DNA of 64,000 nucleotides from assembly GCF_004138205.1 (NCBI RefSeq), contig NZ_RXNQ01000002.1, forward strand, positions 62,001 through 126,000. The letters run 5' to 3'. The translations under genes were made by a program, and so were the position numbers. The notes below the pieces were generated by a model. The model saw nothing but the letters and a program-made list of their open reading frames with translations, did not search any database and was not told the origin of the DNA. Position 1 is the first letter of the stretch. Every line of letters starts with the position of its first letter. This document shows, one piece after another, positions 9,587-16,944 of this stretch. Source of the DNA: Pedobacter sp. SYP-B3415. Lineage in GTDB: Bacteria; Bacteroidota; Bacteroidia; Sphingobacteriales; Sphingobacteriaceae.

Positions 9587-10327
9587 TTAACGCTGAACAG
9601 CCGGACGGATCACAATATCCCCCACATCAACATTGTCCGGCTGCTCAATGGCATAAACAATAGCGTCTGCAATAGTATCCGGCGATATGGCCATATCATC
9701 AGCACTTTTCTGCAGGTTCGATCTTATGCCTTCATTTTTTATATGGCTTACGAATTCTGTAGCAACAAAACCTGGCGAGATGCCCGTTACCCGCCAGCGT
9801 CCCTCTGATTCCTGGCGCAGTGCTTCGCCAATGGTTCGAACCGCATTCTTTGTGCCAGCGTAAACACCCATAGTAGGCACTATTGAAATTCCAGCCGTAG
9901 AAATTACGTTGATAAAATGCCCTGACCCTTGTTTTTGAAAGATCGGCATGGCCGCTGCGATGCCATACAAAGTTCCTTTCAGATTCACATCGATCATCTG
10001 TTCCCAACCTTCTACATCCAGTTCCTCCATTTTGTGTAACTGGCTGATACCAGCGTTATTAATGATCACATCGAGCCTGCCAAACTGCTCAACAGCAAAG
10101 TCGGCCAGCCTTATAAGATCCTGACGGGAGGTTACGTCGATTTCAAGGAAGACGGCCTTATCGCCATTCTGTTGAATGGCGTCAACAATCGCTGCTAACC
10201 GCTCTGTTCTGCGTGCACCCAACACAACTTTTGCGCCCCGGGCTGCTAATCGTTCCGCGGTCGCCTGACCAATGCCGCTGCTGGCACCGGTGATGGCTAC
10301 TACTTTAGCCTCAATTCTGTTTTTCAT
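9587..10327 (-). CDS. SDR family oxidoreductase
   Basis: A short-chain dehydrogenase of 246 residues from 10327. TGASSGIG is at 13-20, NNAG at 90-93, the catalytic serine near S143 (NVIST) and YAGTK with Y156 and K160. It ends with a GDIVIRPAVQR-type tail seen in YdfG-like NADP-dependent SDRs. The start MKNRIEAKVVAITG was chosen over the upstream 10345 ATG because it gives the usual short lead into the first beta strand. It is the first gene of a two-gene minus-strand unit with the AraC regulator. Confidence 0.88.
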   Translation of the reverse strand: MKNRIEAKVVAITGASSGIGQATAERLAARGAKVVLGARRTERLAAIVDAIQQNGDKAVFLEIDVTSRQDLIRLADFAVEQFGRLDVIINNAGISQLHKMEELDVEGWEQMIDVNLKGTLYGIAAAMPIFQKQGSGHFINVISTAGISIVPTMGVYAGTKNAVRTIGEALRQESEGRWRVTGISPGFVATEFVSHIKNEGIRSNLQKSADDMAISPDTIADAIVYAIEQPDNVDVGDIVIRPAVQR

Positions 10328-10499
10328 GAAGCGAAGTTCTGGCAATGAATCAATTACAGTGTAGCCAAAATGGTATGATATGTAGCCTTTTTGGAGTAAG
10401 CGATAACAATTGATTTCGATTCTGTCATCATGATTATTATCAAGCTTATTATCATGGGTCGGATTCTAGAAACACGTTTGTTCGATATCGCATTTAGAA

Positions 10500-10531
10500 A
10501 AAAGAGGAGGGCGCTTATGTCGGAAAGTGAT
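10500..10531 (-). pseudogene. Decayed 5' fragment of the 4875-5597 lipoprotein gene
   Basis: On the minus strand this reads ITFRHKRPPLF, against MIFRHKRPALLF at the start of the intact lipoprotein gene. The ATG has become ATC, and a 5-base net deletion shifts the frame after the eighth codon or so. Similarity stops after about 11 codons. It is a relic, not a gene. Confidence 0.75.
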
Positions 10532-10623
10532 TCAGGCTTAATTTGCGAGCAAAGATACGGAACTAATGTACTGAGCATCCCGGGGTGATAGATTGCTTAT
10601 CTTCATCAACAACAAAGCCACTC
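10500..10623. repeat. Right copy of ~125-bp imperfect direct repeat, 3' of tRNA-Arg
   Basis: This copy matches 5561-5689 in the same orientation, with substitutions and small indels. Its right end is the distal arm of the tRNA-Arg terminator hairpin. It is probably the original tRNA-flanking context, because the complete hairpin is present here and only half of it in the left copy. The interval between copies (5690-10499) holds six accessory genes. Confidence 0.85.
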
Positions 10624-10637
10624 TGTGAGTGGCTTTG
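10613..10637 (-). terminator. Terminator-like hairpin after tRNA-Arg
   Basis: CAAAGCCACTC and GAGTGGCTTTG form a perfect 11-bp stem with a 3-base loop, directly abutting the tRNA 3' end. The downstream minus-strand sequence is only weakly T-rich (GTTGTTGATG), so it may act as a processing or termination hairpin. Confidence 0.7.
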
Positions 10638-10711
10638 TACCCCGGAAGGGATTCGAACCCCTGACCCACGGTTTAGAAAACCGTTGCTCTATCCAACTGA
10701 GCTACCGAGGC
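10638..10711 (-). tRNA. tRNA-Arg (anticodon UCU)
   Basis: The minus strand folds as a 74-nt tRNA. The acceptor is GCCTCGG paired with CCGGGGT (two G-U pairs), with discriminator A. The D arm contains AGCTCAGTTGGATAGAGC. The anticodon stem ACGGT/ACCGT has loop TTTCTAA, giving anticodon TCT, and the T arm contains GGTTCGAATCC. CCA is not encoded. A terminator-like hairpin follows immediately. The 3' flank is the insertion point of the accessory block at 5690-10499. Confidence 0.97.
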
Positions 10712-10830
10712 CTTTTTGCCGGTTGGAAGCGCCGGCTAAAATCGTGCTGCAAATATAGAATTTGACTGTGATTATGGCAAAACTATTTTTAAATCAATGT
10801 GATCTGTTTAACTGCCGGATTAACAGTAGA

Positions 10831-11283
10831 TTAGCTCTGTTTTTGTTTTTCTGAACAGGCCGCACACAAGCCCGTTGCTATAAAACTGAGTTGCTGAAGG
10901 CTAAATCCCTTAGGCAAATTCAGCTTGAACTGTGGCAGATGTGCGTGTTCTATACAATAGACCTTCTGGCAGTTACTGCAGTTAAAATGAAGGTGTTCAT
11001 CATGATGCGCATGCTCGCTGCAGTCTTCATGGCAAAAAGCATAATTTGCTGTTCCCTGATTATCAATAATCCGGTGAATAATCCCTTTTTCTTCGAATGT
11101 TTTAAGAATGCGATAGAGGGTAACGCGATCAATCTCTTTGCCAACAATATGTTCTATATCAGGTTGCGACGACGCGGCATCGCTGGCAGAAAGAATATCA
11201 AGGACACGCAGCCTTGCGCCTGTCTTTTTCAGTCCGTTCTTGACAAGAAGGGTTTCATGTCTTTCAAGCTGATTTGTACTCAT
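10831..11283 (-). CDS. Fur family transcriptional regulator, Zur-like
   Basis: This 150-residue metal-responsive repressor has an N-terminal winged helix (DRVTLYRILKTFEEKG, 52-67). A His-rich metal region HAHHDEHLHF (91-100) follows, then two CxxC pairs, C102/C105 and C140/C143, which form the structural zinc site of Fur proteins. Extra C84 and C88 could bind metal. The high His content and the neighbouring zinc-like ABC/MerC genes favour Zur over iron-Fur, but sequence alone does not settle this. It lies 52 bases behind the DUF3299-like gene on the same strand and may be the last gene of that operon, autoregulated through the boxes at 13680-14164. Confidence 0.88.
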   Translation of the reverse strand: MSTNQLERHETLLVKNGLKKTGARLRVLDILSASDAASSQPDIEHIVGKEIDRVTLYRILKTFEEKGIIHRIIDNQGTANYAFCHEDCSEHAHHDEHLHFNCSNCQKVYCIEHAHLPQFKLNLPKGFSLQQLSFIATGLCAACSEKQKQS

Positions 11284-11335
11284 TGCCTTGTAGTGAATTT
11301 ATCATGCAAAGATAGCGCTTTTTCTGTCTGCCGTA

Positions 11336-11779
11336 TTATAGAAGCTCGGCATCAGTCAGCGTAAATGCGGGCTGTCCGTTATCGCTCACGTTAATTAAGA
11401 GCCGCCCTCTTAATTTGATCGGATCTGAATCGAAAGGAATCGGTTTCTTCATTTTGACCATGACCATCTCCGGGATGTCGCCCGTACCGCAATAAGGACA
11501 TTGCGCAATTGGGACGACTGAAAGCAAAAACTCTGAAAACTTCTGGCTTGCTTTGGTAGGATAAATATACCCCGGAAGTTCGATTGTTTTGTTTGATAAC
11601 GCTTTTAATTCATCCGGAAATACGGAAACCCACTTCAGTTTTCCGACCTGTTTGTCGTGTTTCAAAGCCAGCTTTTTCCAGGTAGGCGTCATTAACTCGG
11701 TATGAATCTCCTGCCCGGTTGCAGCTTCAAAAGAAAAGGCAAACAGCATAAAGAGGAAGACTAGTTTTCGGATTTTCAT
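11336..11779 (-). CDS. DUF3299-like periplasmic protein with CxxC
   Basis: This 147-residue protein has a signal peptide cleaved near ATGQ (about residue 22). The mature domain contains IELPGYIYP and a CPYCG motif (C94, C97), as in the DUF3299/metal-associated lipoprotein group. The CxxC may bind zinc or act as a thiol pair in the periplasm. The gene starts 1 base after the FtsX-type permease stop, so it is probably translationally coupled and part of the same metal-related unit. The precise role is unknown. Confidence 0.75.
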   Translation of the reverse strand: MKIRKLVFLFMLFAFSFEAATGQEIHTELMTPTWKKLALKHDKQVGKLKWVSVFPDELKALSNKTIELPGYIYPTKASQKFSEFLLSVVPIAQCPYCGTGDIPEMVMVKMKKPIPFDSDPIKLRGRLLINVSDNGQPAFTLTDAELL

Positions 11780-11780
11780 A

Positions 11781-13001
11781 TCAGCTTTTTGATAAGATTT
11801 TCGCTACATCTGCCCTGTAGGTTTGAATAGCGGGTAAAATAGAGGCGATCAGTCCGATGCCGATTCCTGCAACAAGCAGCCAGGCTTCACCTGTGCTGAA
11901 AAAGAAGGGATCAAGGCGGGCCTGTGATGATTCCTGGTAATGGCCAATCAGATATAACGCGCCATGACCTATAGCCAAACCGGCAACTGAGCCGATCAGC
12001 GTAACCAACAGACTTTCAAGGATAACCAGGAAAAATATTTTTGATCGGGAGGCACCCAGGCACCGCATGACTGCCAGGTCATACTTACGCTCTTTCATCG
12101 AATTATAAAGACTTATAAATACGCTGAGTGCAGCGATCACCATTATCAGGACGGCAAACCATTGCAGAGTTTCGACGCCTACGCCAATAAGCGAGAACAA
12201 ACGCGCGCTTTCCATTGCAGGTGAGGCAGCCTGCAGGCTGGTGGACTGGTTAACCATGCGCGGAAACAGGACGACAGACATTGGCGACCTGTATTGAATT
12301 AATAGCGCTGTGATTTCTTTACCGGTCCCTTCAGCCTCGTGTGCGGCTTCATCGTGTTCTTCTTCGTGCCCCGCCGCCTCTTCATGCTCATCATGCATTT
12401 TATAAATGCTGCCGATGTTCGTGAGCACCAGATTATCCGTTACGTTCCCTGATCTTGCAAGCACGCCGGCAACCGTATAAGCATTGTGGCGATGCGTATC
12501 GCCCGCATCACTCAGGCCATGGGCACCATAAAACTTGTCCCCCGGTTTCAAGCCGGTCTCGGCGGCGACCTGGCTGCCGATTGTTGCTTCAAGATCTTCT
12601 TTCCAGTAGCGACCCTGCGCGATCTTAAGATTATACAGGCTAATGAATTTGGCGTTGGTACCAACAATCCGGTGACCTGCATAATTGTCGCCCAGCGCAA
12701 GAGGCACAGCGGTTTTCACCAGCGGATTATGCGCAAGGGCATCAGCTTCGGCAGCGGGGATATTTCCCGTAGGAAAATCGATATGATAGATGCTGCTTAA
12801 AATGAGCTGAAGCGGGCTTCCTTTTGCACCCACTACGAGGTCAATATCTTTTGAATTCTGCTCCAGCTTATCGCTGATCTGCGACGATGCGAGCAGCAGC
12901 ACGGATAAAATACCAATACCGAACGCTACGAGCACAATGTTCAGGAAAGTATTTAATTTATTTCTTAGCAGGCTCTTGCCCGCAATTTGAACGATATTCA
13001 T
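11781..13001 (-). CDS. FtsX-like ABC transporter permease with His-rich loop
   Basis: This 406-residue MacB/FtsX-fold permease has one N-terminal membrane helix (about 18-40), a large periplasmic region and three C-terminal helices (about 280-400, including a KYDLAVMRCLGASRS segment typical of FtsX). The periplasmic domain carries an acidic, histidine-rich insertion at about 203-223 (H203, H206, H212, H216, H221) plus HGLSDAGDTHRHN at 161-173. This looks like a metal-sensing or metal-binding loop. The gene overlaps the ATPase stop by one base. The pair resembles ABC systems that extract or move lipoproteins rather than import metal directly; the zinc link is inferred from the His loop, MerC and Fur neighbours. 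Confidence 0.88.
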   Translation of the reverse strand: MNIVQIAGKSLLRNKLNTFLNIVLVAFGIGILSVLLLASSQISDKLEQNSKDIDLVVGAKGSPLQLILSSIYHIDFPTGNIPAAEADALAHNPLVKTAVPLALGDNYAGHRIVGTNAKFISLYNLKIAQGRYWKEDLEATIGSQVAAETGLKPGDKFYGAHGLSDAGDTHRHNAYTVAGVLARSGNVTDNLVLTNIGSIYKMHDEHEEAAGHEEEHDEAAHEAEGTGKEITALLIQYRSPMSVVLFPRMVNQSTSLQAASPAMESARLFSLIGVGVETLQWFAVLIMVIAALSVFISLYNSMKERKYDLAVMRCLGASRSKIFFLVILESLLVTLIGSVAGLAIGHGALYLIGHYQESSQARLDPFFFSTGEAWLLVAGIGIGLIASILPAIQTYRADVAKILSKS

Positions 13002-13627
13002 CAGATCTGGTATTCGTTATTCAGGTGATTGCGGACGCGTTTATCATGTGTAGCAATGATCAGTGTAGCTTCATTGGCGCTCGCCTGTTCCCTGAGCAGG
13101 GCGATAACTTTTTCGGCGTTTTCATCGTCAAGACTGGATGTAGGCTCATCAGCGATAAGCACCAGCGGTTTGTTCACAAGAGCACGGGCTACAGAAAGTC
13201 GCTGCAGCTGGCCCTGACTAAGTTCGTCGGGGTAGCTACCCGATTTTTCTGCCAGTCCGAGATCTGAAAGCAGCTGTCTGTTTCTCTGTCGATCTGCGGG
13301 CAACGCCGCCATTGCGCGGGCGAGATCAAGATTTTCGCTCACGGTGAGGCTGCGTACAAGGTGGGGCCGTTGAAAAACGATGCCGATATGTCGCCCTCTG
13401 AACCGGTCAAGTTCACGTGCAGTGAAATCATAAAGGGATGTTTGATCCATCATGACCTGTCCCGTTCGCGGACGTAACAAACCGCTTATGATATTGATCA
13501 GCGTACTTTTTCCGCTGCCGGAAGCACCGAGCAACAGCCATTGCTCTGCCTGTTGCATGTGCCAGTCAGGAAACCGCAATGCTGGTCCGTTCTTGTAGTG
13601 ATATGTTAATTCCTTGATGGAAATCAT
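13001..13627 (-). CDS. ABC transporter ATP-binding protein (LolD/MacB type)
   Basis: A 208-residue ATPase with Walker A GASGSGKS (34-41), Q-loop VFQRPH, signature LSQGQ (136-140), Walker B VLIADEP (156-162), a D-loop SSLDDENA and switch His in IIATHDKRV. Its length and QGQLQRLSVARAL pattern fit the MacB/LolD subfamily that partners FtsX-like permeases. It is directly coupled to the permease at 11781-13001 by a TGATG overlap. A putative operator box lies 53 bases upstream of its start, overlapping the end of merC. Confidence 0.93.
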   Translation of the reverse strand: MISIKELTYHYKNGPALRFPDWHMQQAEQWLLLGASGSGKSTLINIISGLLRPRTGQVMMDQTSLYDFTARELDRFRGRHIGIVFQRPHLVRSLTVSENLDLARAMAALPADRQRNRQLLSDLGLAEKSGSYPDELSQGQLQRLSVARALVNKPLVLIADEPTSSLDDENAEKVIALLREQASANEATLIIATHDKRVRNHLNNEYQI

Positions 13628-13679
13628 GCTCGCTTTATGTTAGATGTTCAAATATACGCGTCATCTGGCGCGTAACCAT

Positions 13680-13692
13680 GCAACATTATTGT
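13680..13692. promoter_or_regulatory. Candidate Fur/Zur-family box 3
   Basis: GCAACATTATTGT matches 12 of 13 bases of the boxes upstream of the MerC gene. It overlaps the MerC stop codon, 53 bases upstream of the ATPase start, where an internal promoter could lie. That it is a regulator site is inferred from repetition and symmetry. Confidence 0.5.
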
Positions 13693-14084
13693 TCAGAGAT
13701 TAGCTCGCGCCGCATTTTGCAGGACCTGTTCATGCGTAGATTGATCAGGTGAGCGCAGGCAATCACTACGCCGCCCGAGGGAACCAAGATGCTTTCCAGC
13801 CATTCAATCTCAACCAGATGGCCTAACAGGATGAATAAAAAGCCGGCCGCCAGTAAAAATAAAGGTCCGAGCCGGCGGTGATGAAAACGATAGGAGTGAC
13901 CAATGGAACCGAGACCCAGCATGAGGCTGATGATGATCATTGTGCCTTCAAATACCGGATGTGCCAGAAAAGCCAATCCCCAGAATGGAAGTGTACTGAC
14001 AACAAACGGAAGAACTGCACAATGAATGGCGCAAAGGCCTGAAGCGGTAATGCCCAGCCTGTCGGGATGGAAGATCTTTGTCAT
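13686..14084 (-). CDS. MerC domain-containing membrane protein
   Basis: This 132-residue protein has four hydrophobic helices and the MerC hallmark CAIHC near the first helix (C18 and C22), a cysteine pair that hands metal ions through the membrane in MerC. In Bacteroidota, MerC-like genes often sit under Zur control and are not linked to mercury resistance. No mer genes are present here, so a zinc or other divalent metal role is more likely. It is the first gene of the minus-strand metal unit, with two candidate operator boxes upstream at 14115-14164. Confidence 0.88.
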   Translation of the reverse strand: MTKIFHPDRLGITASGLCAIHCAVLPFVVSTLPFWGLAFLAHPVFEGTMIIISLMLGLGSIGHSYRFHHRRLGPLFLLAAGFLFILLGHLVEIEWLESILVPSGGVVIACAHLINLRMNRSCKMRRELISEQ

Positions 14085-14114
14085 AAATCAATGTATTAAT
14101 ACGCGAATATAAAC

Positions 14115-14127
14115 GCAATTATGTTGC
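14115..14127. promoter_or_regulatory. Candidate Fur/Zur-family box 1
   Basis: GCAATTATGTTGC has GCAA/TTGC arms around five bases. Its reverse complement GCAACATAATTGC differs from box 2 at one position. It lies 30 bases upstream of the MerC start codon, a good place for a repressor site. Confidence 0.6.
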
Positions 14128-14151
14128 AATTGTTTGTTGTTGCTATTAATT

Positions 14152-14164
14152 GCAACATTATTGC
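14152..14164. promoter_or_regulatory. Candidate Fur/Zur-family box 2
   Basis: GCAACATTATTGC, in fuller form TGCAACATTATTGCA, is a near-perfect 15-bp inverted repeat 67 bases upstream of the MerC start. Fur-family regulators bind short AT-rich inverted repeats of this size. The assignment to the Fur-like protein encoded at 10831 is inference. Confidence 0.6.
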
Positions 14165-14193
14165 ACTTTCGTGATAATGACTGAGCGCGTGTA

Positions 14194-15435
14194 CTAAGGA
14201 CCCGCTCGTTTCTTCTTCCTTTTCCCCCACCAGATAATGAATCCTGTTATGGGTAGGGAGCCTGCTATGAAACTGGCAAAAAAAGCCAGGATTTTACCTG
14301 GAAGGCCCAGGATGGCACCGACATGGATATCATAATTCATAGCGATTAATTTTTCACCGCTATTTTTTTGGCTGTAATTGCGGCGGTCGAGCAGTTTCCC
14401 TGTAAACCGATCAAATTGAAGATCATCAGATTTGTAGTATGTTTCCAGTCCTTTGTAACCGTTCGCATAGATGACAGCTTCTTTGCCACCCGCCGCGGGC
14501 GATATGCCGATACGGTCGGCATCTGGCATTGCCTTCCGGGCAGCCATAAAAGCTATGTCAAAAGCATTTGTTGACGCAGCTTGCGTGCTGTCTGATGCAA
14601 CAGCCCTTACCGCCGGCGGCGTAACGCTGCCCGAAGCTACCACATAAACCGCCTGCTGGAACCATTGAAATGCCCATACAAGCCCTGTTAGTGCCAATAC
14701 CAGGCAAACCAGCATGGCATAAAAGCCCGGCACGTTATGCAGGTCGTAATTAAGCCGCTTGAATCCGGCCTTCCACTTTATTTTGAAACTCTTATCCCGG
14801 TTTGTTTTGCTCCATTTTTTCGGCCACCACATGATGAGTCCGGTGATCAGCAACACAACAAAAATCAGGGTAGCTACACCTACAATGATCTGCCCCGGAT
14901 TGTTATTTAATAACAGGCTCCAGTGAATCATCTTGACGACATTGAAAAATTCGTATTTATAATCAGCTATGTAGGTTACCTTACCGGAATATGGATTGAC
15001 AGACACAATGTCGTAGTAGTCGAGGGTTCCGAAGTACGTCCACGCATTAGGGTCTCCGGCTGCATAGGTTCCGAAGTGCCATGCGCGGTCTGCATCTCTG
15101 AACGTCGTGATAAAGCTGATTTTTTTCTTGCCGCCAAGCGCGGCCTCTGCGTTGCCGGTAAGCATGCTCAAAGGCAAAGGCTGCTGTCCGGAAGCAGGGG
15201 CCTCAACGAAAAAAGCCTCAGGGTGAAGCCATTCGTTTATTTCCTGTTGAAATACGAACAGGCATCCGGTCAGAGAAATAATAAAGACGATTATTCCCGA
15301 TAACAGACCAAGCCACAGGTGCAGCCAGTCGGTAATTTGCCGAAACCTTGACTTTTTTGTTTTTTTCTTCCTGCGCAGCAGATTGCGAAGCGCAAAAACC
15401 GGCGATTTCCTTTTCGATTCTGTGGCTACAGACAT
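14194..15435 (-). CDS. PepSY-associated TM helix domain protein
   Basis: This 413-residue membrane protein begins with basic residues, then a helix at about 37-60 within a WLHLWLGLLSGIIVF motif. Further helices lie near 180-203, 232-256 and 383-403. The LHLWLGL and MIHWSLLL patterns are typical of PepSY_TM proteins, which are often found with siderophore receptors and act as ferric-siderophore reductases or iron-uptake helpers. It starts 2 bases after the DUF4198 gene, so the two are an operon. An upstream Fur-like element at 16161-16183 supports iron control weakly. Confidence 0.88.
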   Translation of the reverse strand: MSVATESKRKSPVFALRNLLRRKKKTKKSRFRQITDWLHLWLGLLSGIIVFIISLTGCLFVFQQEINEWLHPEAFFVEAPASGQQPLPLSMLTGNAEAALGGKKKISFITTFRDADRAWHFGTYAAGDPNAWTYFGTLDYYDIVSVNPYSGKVTYIADYKYEFFNVVKMIHWSLLLNNNPGQIIVGVATLIFVVLLITGLIMWWPKKWSKTNRDKSFKIKWKAGFKRLNYDLHNVPGFYAMLVCLVLALTGLVWAFQWFQQAVYVVASGSVTPPAVRAVASDSTQAASTNAFDIAFMAARKAMPDADRIGISPAAGGKEAVIYANGYKGLETYYKSDDLQFDRFTGKLLDRRNYSQKNSGEKLIAMNYDIHVGAILGLPGKILAFFASFIAGSLPITGFIIWWGKRKKKRAGP

Positions 15436-15437
15436 TA

Positions 15438-16139
15438 TCAGTTAACTTCTGTGAAAAGCGTAACCATGTGCCAGATTTTATTATAAGGTTTGCCAAGATG
15501 AGTGCCATCTTTTTTCTCCTCGCGCACCGCTTCAAAAAAATAAGGGCCGGCGGCGGTTGGTTTAAAGTCTGCAGAACCGTTAGCCCCAGTTTTCAACTCT
15601 GCAGGCCTAGCTCCGGGCGCTACGACTGTGATTGTCTGCTCAACTGCAGCCTTTTTGTTAAACTGAAGATTCATCGTGCTGACTTGCCCCTGTTTTGCAC
15701 CGGTGGTGCCGCCGATATGAAAGTAGGTTTCAAACGGGCTCTTTGATCGCGATTTATTTGCTACGCTGACTTCCGCAAGCGCATAGTATTGTAATTTTCC
15801 GCCATCGTAAACCTCATCCACTTCATGCATCACGCTTAATAAGTACTGGCCATCTTTTTCAGGGGTAAATGAGGCGCTGAAAAACCCGCTTTCCTGTGTA
15901 ACCGGCAAGATAACACGTTTCCCATCCGGTCCCGTTAACGCAAGCTGGAAACTGCGCATGTTGCTAAACCATTTGGCAGTTGAGTCCCGTTCGTTTTCGG
16001 CATATTCGCCAAAAAAAATTTTCACATCCTGCTTCTGACCTTTTACGCCCCGGCTTTGGGTTTCGATCCAAAGCGCATGCGCGAATGTTTGTACGGTTGT
16101 CGCTAGCAGAATAAACACTGCAAATAGTAATTTTTTCAT
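15438..16139 (-). CDS. DUF4198 domain-containing periplasmic protein
   Basis: The 233-residue protein has a signal peptide ending near TFAHALW (about residue 20) and the mature N-terminal HALWIE of DUF4198 proteins. It contains two beta-sandwich-like parts, including TPEKDGQYLLSVMHEVDEVY. DUF4198 proteins are often found beside TonB receptors, PepSY proteins and nickel, cobalt or iron uptake genes. Here the gene precedes a PepSY_TM gene by 2 bases. An accessory role in metal acquisition is likely, but the ligand is unknown. Confidence 0.83.
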   Translation of the reverse strand: MKKLLFAVFILLATTVQTFAHALWIETQSRGVKGQKQDVKIFFGEYAENERDSTAKWFSNMRSFQLALTGPDGKRVILPVTQESGFFSASFTPEKDGQYLLSVMHEVDEVYDGGKLQYYALAEVSVANKSRSKSPFETYFHIGGTTGAKQGQVSTMNLQFNKKAAVEQTITVVAPGARPAELKTGANGSADFKPTAAGPYFFEAVREEKKDGTHLGKPYNKIWHMVTLFTEVN

Positions 16140-16160
16140 ATCCCTGTTCTGAATTAATCT

Positions 16161-16183
16161 TTATTTAGATTGATTAAAATTAA
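16161..16183. promoter_or_regulatory. Possible iron-Fur-type box upstream of DUF4198-PepSY
   Basis: TTATTTAGATT continues into GATTAAAATTAA, 22 bases upstream of the DUF4198 start. The left half resembles the Bacteroidota Fur half-site ATTTAGA, and the right half is poor. Support is weak and rests on the likely iron role of the genes. Confidence 0.3.
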
Positions 16184-16247
16184 ACAAATGTAATACAGGA
16201 CCGAGATAAAAAGAAATCTAATTGGCAATTGTTATTTAAAGCATGGC

Positions 16248-16649
16248 TTAGCCGGCGTCTATATGGATTGGATTGCTGAGAATTTTATGAATCGGGCATT
16301 TGTCTGCGATTTGCGTCAGAAGCGTGCGCTGATCTTCACTAAGGTCCCCAAAAAACTCAATTGTACGCCTGATCCGGGTGCCTGCATCCATTTCATTTTC
16401 GGCGCATATCTCAAGCGAAAGTTTCATGCTTTCAAGCGGAATGCGCTTGCGGTCAGCATACATACGCACGGTGATGGCAGTGCAGCTGCCGAGGCTTGCC
16501 AGAAGGAGTGAGGCGGGGGCCATTCCCTGATCCGTACCGCCAAGCGCCTCCGGTTCGTCTGCATAGATAAGATGTCCGCCCGAAAAGATTTTTGTTTTGT
16601 ATCTGTTTCTGTCGAGTTCGACGATTGCGGTTACCGGTTGATTGGCCAT
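16248..16649 (-). CDS. OsmC family protein
   Basis: A 133-residue OsmC/Ohr-fold protein with both redox cysteines: C56 in LGSCTAITVRMYA and C118 in DKCPIHKIL. This fold reduces organic hydroperoxides using a cysteine thiol; the sequence is nearer the general OsmC/YhfA-like group than Ohr. It is transcribed alone, about 110 bases from the DUF4198 promoter region. It is probably cytoplasmic. Confidence 0.92.
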   Translation of the reverse strand: MANQPVTAIVELDRNRYKTKIFSGGHLIYADEPEALGGTDQGMAPASLLLASLGSCTAITVRMYADRKRIPLESMKLSLEICAENEMDAGTRIRRTIEFFGDLSEDQRTLLTQIADKCPIHKILSNPIHIDAG

Positions 16650-16944
16650 ATGTAATTGTTTTTCTGTAAATATCTGTTAAATGAAACGAAGGCCAAAACA
16701 GATTTCCGTTTTACCCGGAGTAAGCAGCGTAGACGGCGCTGCTAATCGATAAATGACCGTTTGGCTATATGTGGTTTCTTCAGACGTATTTACGCGGGTC
16801 GTTGATCACACGGCCGGATGCAATGACAGTCTTCGTACAAGCTAATCACTGATTATCAGCTTAATAAAAAATTAATTATCCGGTAATGACAGCGAAACAT
16901 TTAGCAGGCACTTTTGTTATTATTAAGACCAAATTTCCCTGGCG

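Noticed and set aside
5690..10499. The tRNA-linked block as a classical integrative element or prophage
   Set aside because: No integrase, transposase, phage or conjugation gene is present and the flanking repeats are diverged rather than exact att copies.
11781..13627. ABC pair as a ZnuABC-type zinc importer
   Set aside because: The permease has FtsX/MacB topology, not the ZnuB fold, and no substrate-binding ZnuA gene is present.
14115..14164. MerC gene as evidence for mercury resistance
   Set aside because: No merA, merR or merT is present and the Fur-like regulator and boxes point to another metal.
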